Positions 1-9,184 are shown, counted from the stretch's first letter. The stretch is 64,000 bases of DNA from Lentisphaerae bacterium GWF2_50_93 (GCA_001804815.1 MHBI01000101.1:108791-172790), one strand, 5' to 3'. The notes: a model not told the origin generated them from the sequence alone. Numbers and translations are program-made.

Positions 1-2
1 GC

Positions 3-3000
3 CTCGTCCTGCTTGGCATAGGGGCTTTTTCCTCCGACAGGATCAGACAGCCGCTGCTGATTGCATCCGGTACAGTGTTCTTGTTGTACGCCCTTTCGCA
101 ATGGCTCTACCTGAACGCGATTATCGCATTTGCACTTGCATCAGTCATTCCATTGCTCCTCACCATCATCTTCTGGAGGATGGTCTTCAGGAGATGTCGC
201 AGCGCGGTGGCCGCGTGCCTGATCCTCTGCCTGTGCCTTCCCCTCTCCAGCCAGGCCGCCGGAGAAATAACCATAGAGGATGTCAACTTCAAGATTTCAG
301 CGGCGGTCACAGACAACGACAAGGTGATCACCGGAACGGCGCACTACAGGATAAAGGCAGACAAGGGGGCAAGCATCGTGTTTCTTCCGGCACCTGCCGT
401 ACTCACCGGCGGCACTCCGAAGATATCCGGACTGGAAATAATCCGCAACGGGAACAACTACATGGTGAAGGCCGACAGTTCCGGCGAATATGAATTTGAA
501 GTCGGGTTCCTTCTTCCTGTCGTCGAGGAGAGAAGCGGCAACTTCCACTTCCCCCTTGCCATACCGCCCTGCCTGCGCAATTCCACGGAAGTCAGGACGA
601 ACCGCGAGAACATTGAGATCACGTCTCCCGAGGCGGTGTTCTTCAAGGCTGTGACAGAGAACAATGTCTGCAAGGCCCAGGCGAACTTCGTCCCCGGCGC
701 CAGCGTCTCGTTCAAGTTCAAACCGCAGGTGAGGAAAATAGAAAAGGAGAAGACCGTACTGTTCACGAGCATAGACGCCCTTGCGAAGTTCGCAAGCGGA
801 TTCGTCGAGATCAAATACTATCTCAACTTCCAGGTGGCCCAGGGCGAAACTGCGAAATTCGCAGTCGAAGTTCCGGAGAACATGCGGGTAACGTCCGTCA
901 GCGCACCCGATCTCGGGGCATGGCGTTTTGTCGAGGAGAACCATCTTCTTGAAGTCTTCCTTTCCCAGCCGCACCATGGTAATTTCACGGCCCTGGTCGT
1001 CACGCAGATAGCGAACTGCAATCTGCCGTATGAGACCAGGATAGGGACATTGTCCGTGAAGGATGCAGGAAAGCAGTATGGAACACTCGGCGTGGGCGCG
1101 GATTCGAACGTGCAGGTGCTTGTAGATGACAAGCTCGATGGATTCAACAGCATCAACCTCAACGATTTCATTGCGAAGTTCGCAGATGCCGGCCCGACAT
1201 TGAAGAAGGCGTTCCGCTACAACAAGCCGCCGGCTTCCATAGCCGTCAAGGCCAGCGCCGTCGAACCTGAGCTGAGAGTGAAGGAGAACTACACTGTCTC
1301 ATTCGAGGAGGAGAAGACAGTCCTGACATCCGATCTGAATCTTGAAATAGCCAAGGCTGGAATTTTCTCGGTGACGCTCGACATTCCCGAGAACTACGAG
1401 ATCGACAAGGTGACAGGTTCCGACGTCCAGCACTGGGATGAGATTTCCGAGAAGGGCGTACACAGGATACTTGTCCACTTCGACAAGAGCATCTGCGGCA
1501 CGACCAGCATACATCTGGAACTCAGCATTTCCGAAAGGAAGCGTGAGAAGGCTATGACCATCCCGAAGATCACGGTCGCCGGAGCCCAGAAGAACAAGGG
1601 GGATCTGACGATAAGCCTTGAACGCGGAACCAGGATGGACGTAGTCTCAAGACAGGGTCTGGAGATCAAGACGGAGGGGTTTGCGCAGAACCGCGACAGA
1701 AGCGCGCAGAGGTTCTCGATAGTCCGCGCCGACTGGGAGCTCAAGGTGAGTTTCGACGTAATAGCTCCATGGGTCCAGGCGGAAGTCCTGCAGATCGGGA
1801 AGGTCACCGAGGGAGTCGTAGAGTATGACGCCTATTTCCATTATTCGATAGAGAACGCAGGAGTGAAGTCATTCAGGATCCGGCTTCCGGAAAATGCCGG
1901 AACACCTGAGTTCTCAGGCGAGAACACGGCGGATCCGAAGGATCTCGGGAAAAACCTCTGGGAAATAGAACTACACCAGAAAGTCAGCGGCAAATACATG
2001 CTGCAGGCGCATTACCGCATACCGTATGAAAAGAATACGCAGGTGAAAATCGCACCGGTGGTTACTGAAGGCACCGAGCTTCAGAAAGGCTATCTTGCCG
2101 TACTGTCGAATGATTCACTGCAAGTAAAGCTCTCGGACAGGAAGGGCGAAATCTCCGAATTCGACGTGAGGAAGATCCCGGCATACTTCAAGGTCGACTA
2201 CCTTTCAAATGCAGTCATGTGCTTCCGTACTGTGGGCAACGACTATTCCGTGATCCTCGACGCGGTAAGGCATAAGACCGCCGACCAGCTCAAGGCGCAG
2301 ATCAGGAATGTGAACATAAGCTCCGTGGTCTCACCGGAGGGCAGGGTCATAACTTCCGCCCAGGTGTCGCTGATCAACGGCAACCAGAACTTCCTGGAGA
2401 TGAAGCTTCCCGAAGGAAGCACGCTCTGGTCGGTATTGATCGACAACCAGGCAGTTGACGTCGCACAGGAAAAGGGAAATCTGCTGATTCCGCTCAGGCA
2501 GGGTCTTTCAGGCGCAGGGCGCGACCAGAACATTGAAATCATATATTCCCTTGAGACGGCAAAATCCTGGTCGGCCAAAAACCAGATATACAACGGGCCG
2601 TCCTTCAACCTTCCACTGAGGAATGTGAGCTGGAACCTTTATCTGCCGAAGGATTTCGAATATTCGAAGTTCAGGGGGACGCTGGATTATTTCGACCGGG
2701 AGATGGCAGGGCTGACCTACATCAACCTCGAGGACTATGACAAGGGCAATGAAAGGTACAACAGCGAGAACAAGAAAAATGCGAAGGCAATGCTGAACGA
2801 GGCGAATAGGTTCGCAGCTTCCGGCAAGAAACGCGAGGCTTTCGAATACTTCCAGAGCGCTTCAAACCTGTCCCTGAACGATGCAGAACTGAATGCCGAT
2901 GTGAAAGGACAGTGGCAGCAGGTCCAGAGGGACAACTCCATCCAGGGCTTGTTCAGCAGAAGGACCGCACAGAAGAAAGGCAAATCCATTTCCCAGGACG

Positions 3001-3374
3001 AAATGGCGAACGCGCCGGTACAGCAGGCGGTCCAGACAGAGGACCTCAATGCCATAAAGCAGCAGCTTGGTGGAACCGAGGTGACCCACCTGCAGACAAT
3101 ATCGGACAAGATCTTCCTGCAGCAGCAGCAGGCGGCGGCAGTTCCCCATCCACTAAGGCTGACAATTCCCGAGGGCGGGACGAAACTCGAGTTCAGGAGG
3201 GCCTTGGAAGTGACTCCGTTCGCACCGACCCAGATTTCCTTCAAGGCCAAGAAGAACGTGTCATGGCGCGACTTCTCCGAAGTCTATGCCGGACTAGTGA
3301 TAATCCTCGGCCTGGCAGTACTCATCATGATAGTGAAACCTGCTGGCAGGAAGGAATCCGCAGATATGCAATAA
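3..3374 (+). CDS. Large envelope protein with TM anchors, 5' end outside window
   Basis: The frame is open from base 3, so the true start lies upstream; the first GTG inside the window is at 75. From that GTG, residues 1-33 form hydrophobic segments, followed by a second hydrophobic stretch ending in SSQAAG at about 62 that resembles a late signal or TM segment. The body (about 65-900) is rich in alternating beta-strand pattern with no enzyme motif I recognise. Residues about 905-960 form helices with TPR-like spacing, followed by a Gln-rich segment, and one TM helix lies near the C-terminus with a short basic tail. It precedes an ECF sigma/anti-sigma pair by 190 bp. Function unknown; an envelope or export-associated role is an inference only. 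Confidence 0.75.
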   Translation, partial: LVLLGIGAFSSDRIRQPLLIASGTVFLLYALSQWLYLNAIIAFALASVIPLLLTIIFWRMVFRRCRSAVAACLILCLCLPLSSQAAGEITIEDVNFKISAAVTDNDKVITGTAHYRIKADKGASIVFLPAPAVLTGGTPKISGLEIIRNGNNYMVKADSSGEYEFEVGFLLPVVEERSGNFHFPLAIPPCLRNSTEVRTNRENIEITSPEAVFFKAVTENNVCKAQANFVPGASVSFKFKPQVRKIEKEKTVLFTSIDALAKFASGFVEIKYYLNFQVAQGETAKFAVEVPENMRVTSVSAPDLGAWRFVEENHLLEVFLSQPHHGNFTALVVTQIANCNLPYETRIGTLSVKDAGKQYGTLGVGADSNVQVLVDDKLDGFNSINLNDFIAKFADAGPTLKKAFRYNKPPASIAVKASAVEPELRVKENYTVSFEEEKTVLTSDLNLEIAKAGIFSVTLDIPENYEIDKVTGSDVQHWDEISEKGVHRILVHFDKSICGTTSIHLELSISERKREKAMTIPKITVAGAQKNKGDLTISLERGTRMDVVSRQGLEIKTEGFAQNRDRSAQRFSIVRADWELKVSFDVIAPWVQAEVLQIGKVTEGVVEYDAYFHYSIENAGVKSFRIRLPENAGTPEFSGENTADPKDLGKNLWEIELHQKVSGKYMLQAHYRIPYEKNTQVKIAPVVTEGTELQKGYLAVLSNDSLQVKLSDRKGEISEFDVRKIPAYFKVDYLSNAVMCFRTVGNDYSVILDAVRHKTADQLKAQIRNVNISSVVSPEGRVITSAQVSLINGNQNFLEMKLPEGSTLWSVLIDNQAVDVAQEKGNLLIPLRQGLSGAGRDQNIEIIYSLETAKSWSAKNQIYNGPSFNLPLRNVSWNLYLPKDFEYSKFRGTLDYFDREMAGLTYINLEDYDKGNERYNSENKKNAKAMLNEANRFAASGKKREAFEYFQSASNLSLNDAELNADVKGQWQQVQRDNSIQGLFSRRTAQKKGKSISQDEMANAPVQQAVQTEDLNAIKQQLGGTEVTHLQTISDKIFLQQQQAAAVPHPLRLTIPEGGTKLEFRRALEVTPFAPTQISFKAKKNVSWRDFSEVYAGLVIILGLAVLIMIVKPAGRKESADMQ

Positions 3375-3451
3375 CGGCCTCTTTTGCCTGGAACAGTGCT
3401 TTTTCCAGGCCAATGCCAATTATTGAAATAAGCGGTATATTATGAATCTCA

Positions 3452-3489
3452 AATTTCAGATTGTCCGAAGAATTGGATAATCTGAAATT
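3452..3489. promoter_or_regulatory. Inverted repeat in the leader of the ECF sigma gene
   Basis: Two 15-base arms (3452-3466 and 3475-3489) are reverse complements with one mismatch and an 8-base loop. It sits about 75 bp upstream of the sigma factor start and 80 bp after the preceding stop. It could be a terminator, an operator or another dispersed palindrome; no U-tract follows it. Confidence 0.5.
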
Positions 3490-3563
3490 GTCTTGTATGG
3501 ATAACATTCATAGCAAATGGGATGAGTTTGTCCCGATAAGCCAGGAAGCAGATCGTCTTAGTT

Positions 3564-4130
3564 ATGGAAACGCAGAGTACAGAAACGGCCGCCTTGCAGG
3601 AAAAGGCTGGAAACGGGGAAATGACTGAAATTGTTTCAGTCATACGCGAACGCGAGGCCCCCCTGCTCCGCTATGCATCGCGCCTGATACGCGACAGCGA
3701 CGGGGCAAAGGACATCGTACAGGAGGTTTTCATAAGGTATGTGCGGATTTCGCAGACGGAAGACAAGGGCAGGATTGAAAATCTTCCAGCCTGGCTTTAC
3801 AGGGTGACAAGGAATTTATGCCTTGACCACCTGAAATCCAAAAGGGTCCAGCTTGAGATACCCATAGATGAGAAGATTGCGGATTTCGCAGGAACCGACC
3901 AGCCTGACAGGACATTTGAAAAGAAAGAAGCCATGTTGCTGGCGCGGAAAAAGATAATGGAGCTTGAACCGCGCGACCGCGAGATCGTGGTGCTCAAGAT
4001 CGAACACGGGAGAAGCTACAAGGAGATTGCCGAGATCATGGGCATCAGCGTGACAAACGTAGGTTTCATATTGCATACGGCCATGAAGAAGCTTGTCAAA
4101 GAGTTCAACGCAGAGGCGAAAGGGAAATAG
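3564..4130 (+). CDS. RNA polymerase sigma factor, ECF type
   Basis: 188 residues with the two-domain layout of ECF sigma factors. Region 2 (about residues 30-97) carries ASRLIRDSDGAKDIVQEVFIR and the segment LPAWLYRVTRNLCLDHLKS. Region 4 (about 130-178) carries the helix-turn-helix PRDREIVVLKIEHGRSYKEI followed by AEIMGISVTNVGF. No sigma region 1.1 or 3 is present. The next gene encodes a membrane protein with an anti-sigma zinc motif, the usual partner arrangement, so activity is probably controlled by release from that partner. Which signal is sensed is not visible. A 260-bp spacer containing REP-like repeats separates the two genes, more than usual for a coupled pair. Confidence 0.93.
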   Translation: METQSTETAALQEKAGNGEMTEIVSVIREREAPLLRYASRLIRDSDGAKDIVQEVFIRYVRISQTEDKGRIENLPAWLYRVTRNLCLDHLKSKRVQLEIPIDEKIADFAGTDQPDRTFEKKEAMLLARKKIMELEPRDREIVVLKIEHGRSYKEIAEIMGISVTNVGFILHTAMKKLVKEFNAEAKGK

Positions 4131-4235
4131 CATCGAGACGCAAAGGCACAGAGGCACAAAGTGTTAAATCATCAATATTTTCGTGTATTTCGTGGTTAAA
4201 ATCATGTTTAAAGTAAATAGAAAAAGTTTAATCAA

Positions 4236-4309
4236 AACAGCCCTTACGGGCTTAACTACAAACAAATTTAATTCGTATCTGTTCGTAGTTAATGCCGTAA
4301 GGCATGTTC
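4236..4309. repeat. REP-like inverted pair (GTAGTTAA family)
   Basis: Two hairpins face each other. The left half contains GCCCTTACGGGC and the right half GTAGTTAATGCCGTAAGGCA. Related full copies are at 54265-54342 and 59282-59364, and half copies at 30711-30735 and 38470-38494. Confidence 0.8.
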
Positions 4310-4333
4310 AAATTGCCTTAGATGCTTTGTGCC

Positions 4334-4376
4334 GGAGTTTATCCCGATTCTACGATAGACATCGGGACGCCTCTGT
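4334..4376. repeat. REP-like hairpin (GGAGTTTATCCCGAT family)
   Basis: Starts with GGAG, then TTTATCCCGAT, a short loop and ATCGGGA, followed by CTCTGTG. Related copies occur at 9258-9293 (opposite strand) and 35646-35683. It fills the end of the spacer before the anti-sigma start. Confidence 0.75.
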
Positions 4377-4397
4377 GTCTTTGTGCCAGGATTTACC

Positions 4398-5561
4398 ATG
4401 AACTGTGAAAAAATATCAAAAATGATGACAGATCACCTTGCCGGAGAGATTTCGGCGGAGGATAAGTCCGCGCTTGATTCGCATCTGGCATCCTGCGAAA
4501 CCTGCAGGAAGGAGTTCGAACAGCTCAAGGAGATCTGGACGCTGACCGAATCCGCGCTGAAGGCGGATTCCTTCAACGACACGCTTCATCCTGCAGTCCA
4601 TGAAAAAATCTTAAACAGCGCAAAAAATGACAATAAAAAGCCTGGAAGGATTATCAAATTCTCCTGGCTTGAACTTGCGGCCGGAATAACAATAGTCATC
4701 ATCTTAACCGGTATTTTCGCCCCCAGTATCAGCAAGATGATGAAGACAGGGCTTTCAAACAAGACCTCCGGAGACTACAGCACGGAGGAGATACAGCTGA
4801 ATCAACGCCCGTCTCCTAAAATATCGCCGACTGCAGTTCCGGCTCCTGTAATGTCCCCGTCTGCCCCGGCTTCCGCTACGGTGATGGAGAAGCCTATGGC
4901 TCCAATGAAGGCGGCTTCTGCGAAAAAGAGCATGCTAAAGGATGAAAAAGCAGTCCCCTTGGAATCAAGGAAACTTGAAATGAGGGAAGAAGTCGTGGCA
5001 AACAGGAAAGATGCCATGGACGTTGCCCCGGCCGCTAAAGGGCTCCCCGCACCTGCAGCTACACAAGTCCCGAAAAGCACACCCGCTGCAATGCCTGAAG
5101 GCGGTATGACAGTGGAAAAGAAAAAGGTACTGGCTGAAACAATCATGCCAACTGAACAGCAGATGAAGAAAAGCGATAGCCAGAGAAATGTAATGACTGC
5201 CACCGCAGGACAGAATATTGTTGCAAAAGGAAAAGCATCGCCTTCGGAAGTTCAGTCAGAAGCGAATCAGCCTGCCGCTGATGCAGCCGCCTCCGACAAG
5301 TTGAAGCAAACTGAAATAGCTCTTGACGGCAAGCAGAAGCTGATGCTCAAGAGAGTGACCGAGCTCCTGAAGGAATCAAAGCATTGGTATGATTATCCTT
5401 TGAAAGCCGTCCGCTTCGACGCAAAGAGGAACCAGTGGGAGTTCCAGTTCACCGACATGAAGCCAGACAGTGGTGTCTTCGCCTATATCAAGGATGAAAA
5501 CGCGGAAGAGATCGACATACTGCTCTTCCCGCCTACCTGGACGAAATATAAGAGGAAATAG
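4398..5561 (+). CDS. Membrane anti-sigma factor with zinc-binding ZAS motif
   Basis: The N-terminal cytoplasmic domain shows the H-x3-C-x2-C zinc motif of anti-sigma factors at H29, C33 and C36. One TM helix follows at about 91-110. The outer part is a Pro/Ala/Lys-rich low-complexity linker (about 125-310) that ends in a compact domain of about 75 residues (QKLMLKRVTELLKESKHWYD onwards). The ATG at 4398 is chosen because the zinc motif has its usual distance from it; a GTG at 4383 would add five residues. It follows the ECF sigma gene and is 3 bp before the Smr gene, so these are probably co-transcribed. The long extracytoplasmic tail is suited to sensing envelope state; that is inference. 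Confidence 0.85.
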   Translation: MNCEKISKMMTDHLAGEISAEDKSALDSHLASCETCRKEFEQLKEIWTLTESALKADSFNDTLHPAVHEKILNSAKNDNKKPGRIIKFSWLELAAGITIVIILTGIFAPSISKMMKTGLSNKTSGDYSTEEIQLNQRPSPKISPTAVPAPVMSPSAPASATVMEKPMAPMKAASAKKSMLKDEKAVPLESRKLEMREEVVANRKDAMDVAPAAKGLPAPAATQVPKSTPAAMPEGGMTVEKKKVLAETIMPTEQQMKKSDSQRNVMTATAGQNIVAKGKASPSEVQSEANQPAADAAASDKLKQTEIALDGKQKLMLKRVTELLKESKHWYDYPLKAVRFDAKRNQWEFQFTDMKPDSGVFAYIKDENAEEIDILLFPPTWTKYKRK

Positions 5562-5564
5562 AAA

Positions 5565-5879
5565 ATGCGCAGATACAGAAAGACAATAAGGCATCCTGAG
5601 ACGATGCGCGGACGGAGCAGCAGGCCTGTGTCCTCCCAGTTCGACTACACCCTTGATCTCCACGGGAAGACATCCGACGAGGCGACGTCCATGCTTAATG
5701 CGGTTCTCTCCTCATACGCCAAATCCTGCATCCTGATAGTCCATGGCAAGGGAGAAGGGATTTTAAGAAGGAGGATAAGGGCCTTCGCGTCCGCAGATCC
5801 AAGGATACGCAGAGTGGAGTTCGGCGAAAATGCCCTTGTTCCTGGTGGAGACGGAGTGACAGTGGTGTATACGTCTTAA
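5565..5879 (+). CDS. Smr domain protein
   Basis: 104 residues. The Smr (small MutS-related) domain is recognised by LDLHGKT at about 29-35 and VHGKGEGILR at about 61-70, the two conserved blocks of stand-alone Smr proteins, which are associated with nucleic-acid cleavage. The N-terminal 25 residues are basic. It starts 3 bp after the anti-sigma stop, so it is likely translated from the same message. Its substrate here is unknown. Confidence 0.85.
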   Translation: MRRYRKTIRHPETMRGRSSRPVSSQFDYTLDLHGKTSDEATSMLNAVLSSYAKSCILIVHGKGEGILRRRIRAFASADPRIRRVEFGENALVPGGDGVTVVYTS

Positions 5880-5882
5880 TGC

Positions 5883-5985
5883 TCGTAACTGGAAACTTGT
5901 AACTCGATATCAGTAATATTGAAGTTCACGGCTTTCACTATTTTATAGATCCCATATTTCGAATTTCCAGCTACAAGTTACGAGT
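5883..5985. repeat. Intergenic inverted repeat between convergent genes
   Basis: The segment CTCGTAACTGGAAACTTGTA at the left and its approximate reverse complement near 5966-5985 (CAGCTACAAGTTACGAG) bracket an A/T-rich centre. It lies exactly between two convergent stop codons and may serve as a bidirectional terminator or be another dispersed palindrome. Confidence 0.5.
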
Positions 5986-5986
5986 T

Positions 5987-7471
5987 TCAATTCATCGCAT
6001 CAATCACACGGCGGACGATGTCATCGGTGTCGAAACTGCATGGACAAGCCAGGGTATCGACATGTATGAGTTTGCATTTTCCCGAACCGCATGCGTTCCA
6101 GCGTCTGATAAAGCGGGGATTGTTGGTGCCTGCGAAAATCGCAAATGCAGTTATACCAAGGGCGGCCGAAACATGCAGTAAAGGCGAATCATAACCGATG
6201 AATTCATCGCTTTCAGCGATAAGAGACGACATTTCCCCCAGGCTTGCACGCACGCCGATCACGCCATGAGGCAGTTCACATCCCTTGCATGATCCAAAGA
6301 CAAGATCTTTTGTGATTATCTTTTTCCGCGCCAATGATTTCATTAATTTTTCCGAACGCCCGTCCTCGTCAGGAGTCGAACCTCTGTCAAGCAGGACAAC
6401 AGTGCCGGTTTTCCTGAGAAGTTCAAAAATCAGCTTTTCCTCGAAATCACCATCCACTCTTTTCCTTGGATTGCCCCCTGCTCCAAAATTCACCGAGATT
6501 ATCCTACTGCATCCTTTCTTCCTCAGTCCCCTTGCGAAATCCGCAGATTCGCCACGGACATTGCCTGCAAGCCATACGCTAGGATGACAGTATTCGGATT
6601 CGGACAGGATCTTATCCATCAGGATATTTGCAAGTCTTGAAAGAGAAAGTTTCGGCGGGAACTTCTGCGCTCCCCTTATATTTAAGAAAAGATACTTGCT
6701 GTCGTCTACAAGTGGCAGAAGCCCGAGGTGGGATAGGCTGGAATCCGGATCAAACAGGAGAGCGCTGTCAAGCTTTCCCGATGTTTCCTTCTCTACAATA
6801 CCGAGGATGCTGTGCCAGACATTGAATCTATCATTTAGGTTCCCATGTCCGGAAGATGGAACTGGAATGATTCTGACGTTTGGATTGTTTCCAAAAAGGT
6901 CCTGGAGATATGAACCGCCTATCAGCACAATCTCCGCGGAAGGGAATCTGTTTGCCAGCCGCTGGATCACAACGCTGGCAACCGCGACATCCGCAGCCAT
7001 GGCTCCCGAGGACAGGACCATTACCTTCCTCGGATTCCTCGGCAGTTTGCGATAATTGCCGCTTTCCGCACGGATTTTCTCAATGCGCCTGGCAATTTCA
7101 TCAGCTTTGAACAGTCCGAACTCAAGCATGCAGTTGTTTAATTCCTTTCCGGCTGGAATCCTGCGGCAGAAGGAAATGATCTGGCCCATGACGCGGTTGT
7201 ATGTTTCCGTCTGCAGGTCCTCGAACTCATCGCACAGGCCACCGAGAACGATATCAAACAGTGCTGAAGTGCCTATGCCGTCGATAGCTCTATTTTCAAA
7301 GCATGTCGACATCTCACAGAGTATTCCGATATATTCCTCTTCATATCTGTCGTTGTATAAATAGTGATCGATGAATGAGAGGGCAAGCTGCCTGGAAAAA
7401 CGCCGGAGTCCTTCAGCACGGGGCTTCTTTTTCAATTCAATCCATTTTTCCCTGTAGGATAATGGTTTCAT
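5987..7471 (-). CDS. GT9-like (ADP-heptose:LPS heptosyltransferase-type) protein
   Basis: 494 residues. After about 150 helical residues without recognisable motifs, a GT-B fold region of the glycosyltransferase-9 type begins (RKVMVLSSGAMAADVAVASV). The C-terminal half has the nucleotide-sugar site pattern SVNFGAGGNPRKRV and the late block SSLIAESDEFIGYDSPLLHV followed by FAIFAGTNNPRF. GT9 proteins add heptoses to LPS core, but the N-terminal extension and the non-canonical motif spacing make the exact sugar uncertain. It lies downstream of the tautomerase gene on the same strand, separated by 53 bp that contain an A/T palindrome. Confidence 0.75.
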   Translation of the reverse strand: MKPLSYREKWIELKKKPRAEGLRRFSRQLALSFIDHYLYNDRYEEEYIGILCEMSTCFENRAIDGIGTSALFDIVLGGLCDEFEDLQTETYNRVMGQIISFCRRIPAGKELNNCMLEFGLFKADEIARRIEKIRAESGNYRKLPRNPRKVMVLSSGAMAADVAVASVVIQRLANRFPSAEIVLIGGSYLQDLFGNNPNVRIIPVPSSGHGNLNDRFNVWHSILGIVEKETSGKLDSALLFDPDSSLSHLGLLPLVDDSKYLFLNIRGAQKFPPKLSLSRLANILMDKILSESEYCHPSVWLAGNVRGESADFARGLRKKGCSRIISVNFGAGGNPRKRVDGDFEEKLIFELLRKTGTVVLLDRGSTPDEDGRSEKLMKSLARKKIITKDLVFGSCKGCELPHGVIGVRASLGEMSSLIAESDEFIGYDSPLLHVSAALGITAFAIFAGTNNPRFIRRWNACGSGKCKLIHVDTLACPCSFDTDDIVRRVIDAMN

Positions 7472-7503
7472 GTCTTTTGATTGCTGTTGAAATATTTTAT
7501 TTC

Positions 7504-7528
7504 ATAAAATTTGCACGGCAAATTTTAT
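7504..7528. repeat. A/T palindrome spanning a stop codon
   Basis: Perfect 11-bp arms (ATAAAATTTGC / GCAAATTTTAT) with loop ACG. The TAA stop of the tautomerase gene is part of the right arm. Similar palindromes are at 52093-52118, 62190-62216 and 62228-62254. Confidence 0.7.
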
Positions 7529-7869
7529 CCGAACGTGGAACCGTTATGCCCCCAGTTTGAAGCCGCCACATCTGTGAAGTTGATGTAGACGGCAGCGGGG
7601 CTGATCTTCAGTTTCTCCTCCAGCACCTTGCAGATCCCGGCGCTGAGCGCCTTGTTGACGGCAGGATTCAAGCCTCCGATCCCCTTCACTTCGACGAATG
7701 CCGAATTTTCTATCTTCCCGCCCATTGCTATGACTGCATCGTCTTCGACGATTGACTGCACATAGCCTTCAGGCTTCTTCGTACACTGCGCGCATACCTT
7801 GGAGAGTTCGAGCGCGAGCGCTGCCTTGTCCTGGACCTTCACAGACGACTGGATCTTGATAAGCGGCAT
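7525..7869 (-). CDS. MIF/tautomerase superfamily protein
   Basis: 114 residues starting Met-Pro-Leu-Ile. The ATG at 7869 is chosen, not the upstream ATG at 7896, because it places Pro directly after Met, as needed for the catalytic Pro1 of the tautomerase superfamily, and because AGGAG lies at the right distance upstream. The central SIVEDDAVIAMGGKIENSAF and terminal AVYINFTDVAASNWGHNGSTF match the macrophage migration inhibitory factor branch (phenylpyruvate tautomerase-like). The physiological substrate is unknown. Confidence 0.88.
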   Translation of the reverse strand: MPLIKIQSSVKVQDKAALALELSKVCAQCTKKPEGYVQSIVEDDAVIAMGGKIENSAFVEVKGIGGLNPAVNKALSAGICKVLEEKLKISPAAVYINFTDVAASNWGHNGSTFG

Positions 7870-7988
7870 AAAAATCTCCTTATGGTTAAAATCCAAATTC
7901 CAATCAAAATATAATCCCCTTGCCTGAGACAGGCAACTCTACATTAAATCAAATAATGTCCATGTCTCTGGGAACCGTGCTGGAAAGA

Positions 7989-8091
7989 CGGGGTCACACT
8001 TTTGCTATTGACTTCTGGCACAAGTGAATTATCTGGACATTCGATTCATTTTAAAAGGAGGAGCAAAGTCCATAGCAAGAGTGTGACCCCG
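7989..8091. mobile_element. MITE-like element with 25-bp terminal inverted repeats
   Basis: The ends 7989-8013 (CGGGGTCACACTTTTGC...) and 8067-8091 are reverse complements over 25 bases with two mismatches. The 53-bp interior has no coding potential. The outer GGGGTCACAC end is unlike the other repeat families in the window. Confidence 0.7.
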
Positions 8092-8092
8092 C

Positions 8093-8361
8093 GAAGAAAA
8101 CGGTGCCAGTCTGGGGAAGTAGATGGATGACAATTGCTTAAGTGCTATTCTAGCAGGTTGAAAGCTTTAGAATCTCGTGCAGGCGGTTTGGCTCCTGTAG
8201 CAAACCTCTGGAATAGGAACTAAAAAAAAGAAGAAAACGGTGCCAGTCTGGGGAAGTAGATGGATGACAATTGCTTAAGTGCTATTCTAGCAGGTTGAAA
8301 GCTTTAGAATCTCGTGCAGGCGGATTGGTTGCTGCAGCAAAACTCTGGGATAGGAACTGAA
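8093..8361. repeat. Tandem duplication, two copies of about 131 bp
   Basis: Copy 1 is 8093-8222 and copy 2 is 8230-8361, with a period of 137 bp. The first 95 bases are almost identical; differences gather in the last 40 bases. Stop codons interrupt all frames I checked, so it is not coding. It could be a non-coding RNA duplication or a decayed element. Confidence 0.85.
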
Positions 8362-8478
8362 GAATGGCGTGTCCGAATATGACACGGAATATTATGCGGA
8401 CCTCGCAAGATGCCGTTTACAGATTTTTCGCAACCGTTAAGCTTGACAGTTTGAGGCTAAAAGAGATTTTCCTCATAA

Positions 8479-8530
8479 GTAGGGCGGTTTTTAAACCGCC
8501 AACCAAACGTCGGGTTAAAACCCGACATAC
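8479..8530. repeat. REP-like inverted pair (GTAGGGCGGTTT family)
   Basis: GTAG is followed by GGCGGTTTTTAAACCGCC, then a facing hairpin GTCGGGTTAAAACCCGAC. Close relative at 24331-24383. Confidence 0.8.
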
Positions 8531-8569
8531 TGTGAATAATAAATAGCCTCGTTTTTCCCAGCTTAACGC

Positions 8570-9184
8570 CTACAGATTCTTCAGTTCCTGTTGGAATTTT
8601 TCAAATGTCTTGGCCGAGAGGTAGGGATTTTTTATCTTCTCCTCACCCAGCGGGGCGTGCGGGCATCGTCCGTAGTCATGGCCTGAATAGACTTCATTTG
8701 AATCTGCAAGCGGAAAAACCACCTCTCTCATGGTCTTAAACATAGTTACGGCATCGCAGTAACCGCAGCAGTCGATGAAGAGAGTGTCACCTGTGAATAT
8801 GGCGGAATCGTCCGTAAGATGGTAGATGACGCTGTCCTTCGTGTGCCCCGGCGAATAGAGGCATTCAATGAATATGCCTCCGAACCCGAGTTTCTGTCCG
8901 TCTGAGGCGCCGATGTCATGTTTGAAGTGACAGGCAGGATGTGCGACTACCGGGGCCTTGAAGAAAGATCTTATTGAATCAACCCCTGAGACATGGTCGC
9001 CGTGCCCGTGGGTGAGAAGGATGTATTTCGGTTTGGAAGCTCCCAGAGCAAGAAACTTCTCCTTTATAAGCTGGGTGTTTCCGCAGGGATCGAATATCGC
9101 CGTTTCCCCTGATTTTTCATCATGCAGGATATAGGAGAAATTGGAATCGAAACCGCCAACGGCAACCTGTTCGACTTTTACCAT
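8570..9184 (-). CDS. MBL-fold metallo-hydrolase (glyoxalase II type)
   Basis: 204 residues. The metal site is seen as THGHGDHVSG at about 59-68, PGHT at about 112, GDTLF at about 131 and SGHDYG at about 166, all ligands of the glyoxalase II-like branch. Residues C141-C142 and C145 near the active site (DCCGYCDA) are a local peculiarity. Possible reactions are thioester hydrolysis (hydroxyacylglutathione hydrolase type) or persulfide dioxygenation; the sequence alone does not decide. It stands alone between non-coding stretches. Confidence 0.88.
   Translation of the reverse strand: MVKVEQVAVGGFDSNFSYILHDEKSGETAIFDPCGNTQLIKEKFLALGASKPKYILLTHGHGDHVSGVDSIRSFFKAPVVAHPACHFKHDIGASDGQKLGFGGIFIECLYSPGHTKDSVIYHLTDDSAIFTGDTLFIDCCGYCDAVTMFKTMREVVFPLADSNEVYSGHDYGRCPHAPLGEEKIKNPYLSAKTFEKFQQELKNL

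Larger units (their letters stand above)
7870..8569. other. 700-bp stretch without genes
   Basis: I see no coding region here. It holds a MITE-like element (7989-8091), a tandem duplication (8093-8361) and a REP-like pair (8479-8530). Confidence 0.7.
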
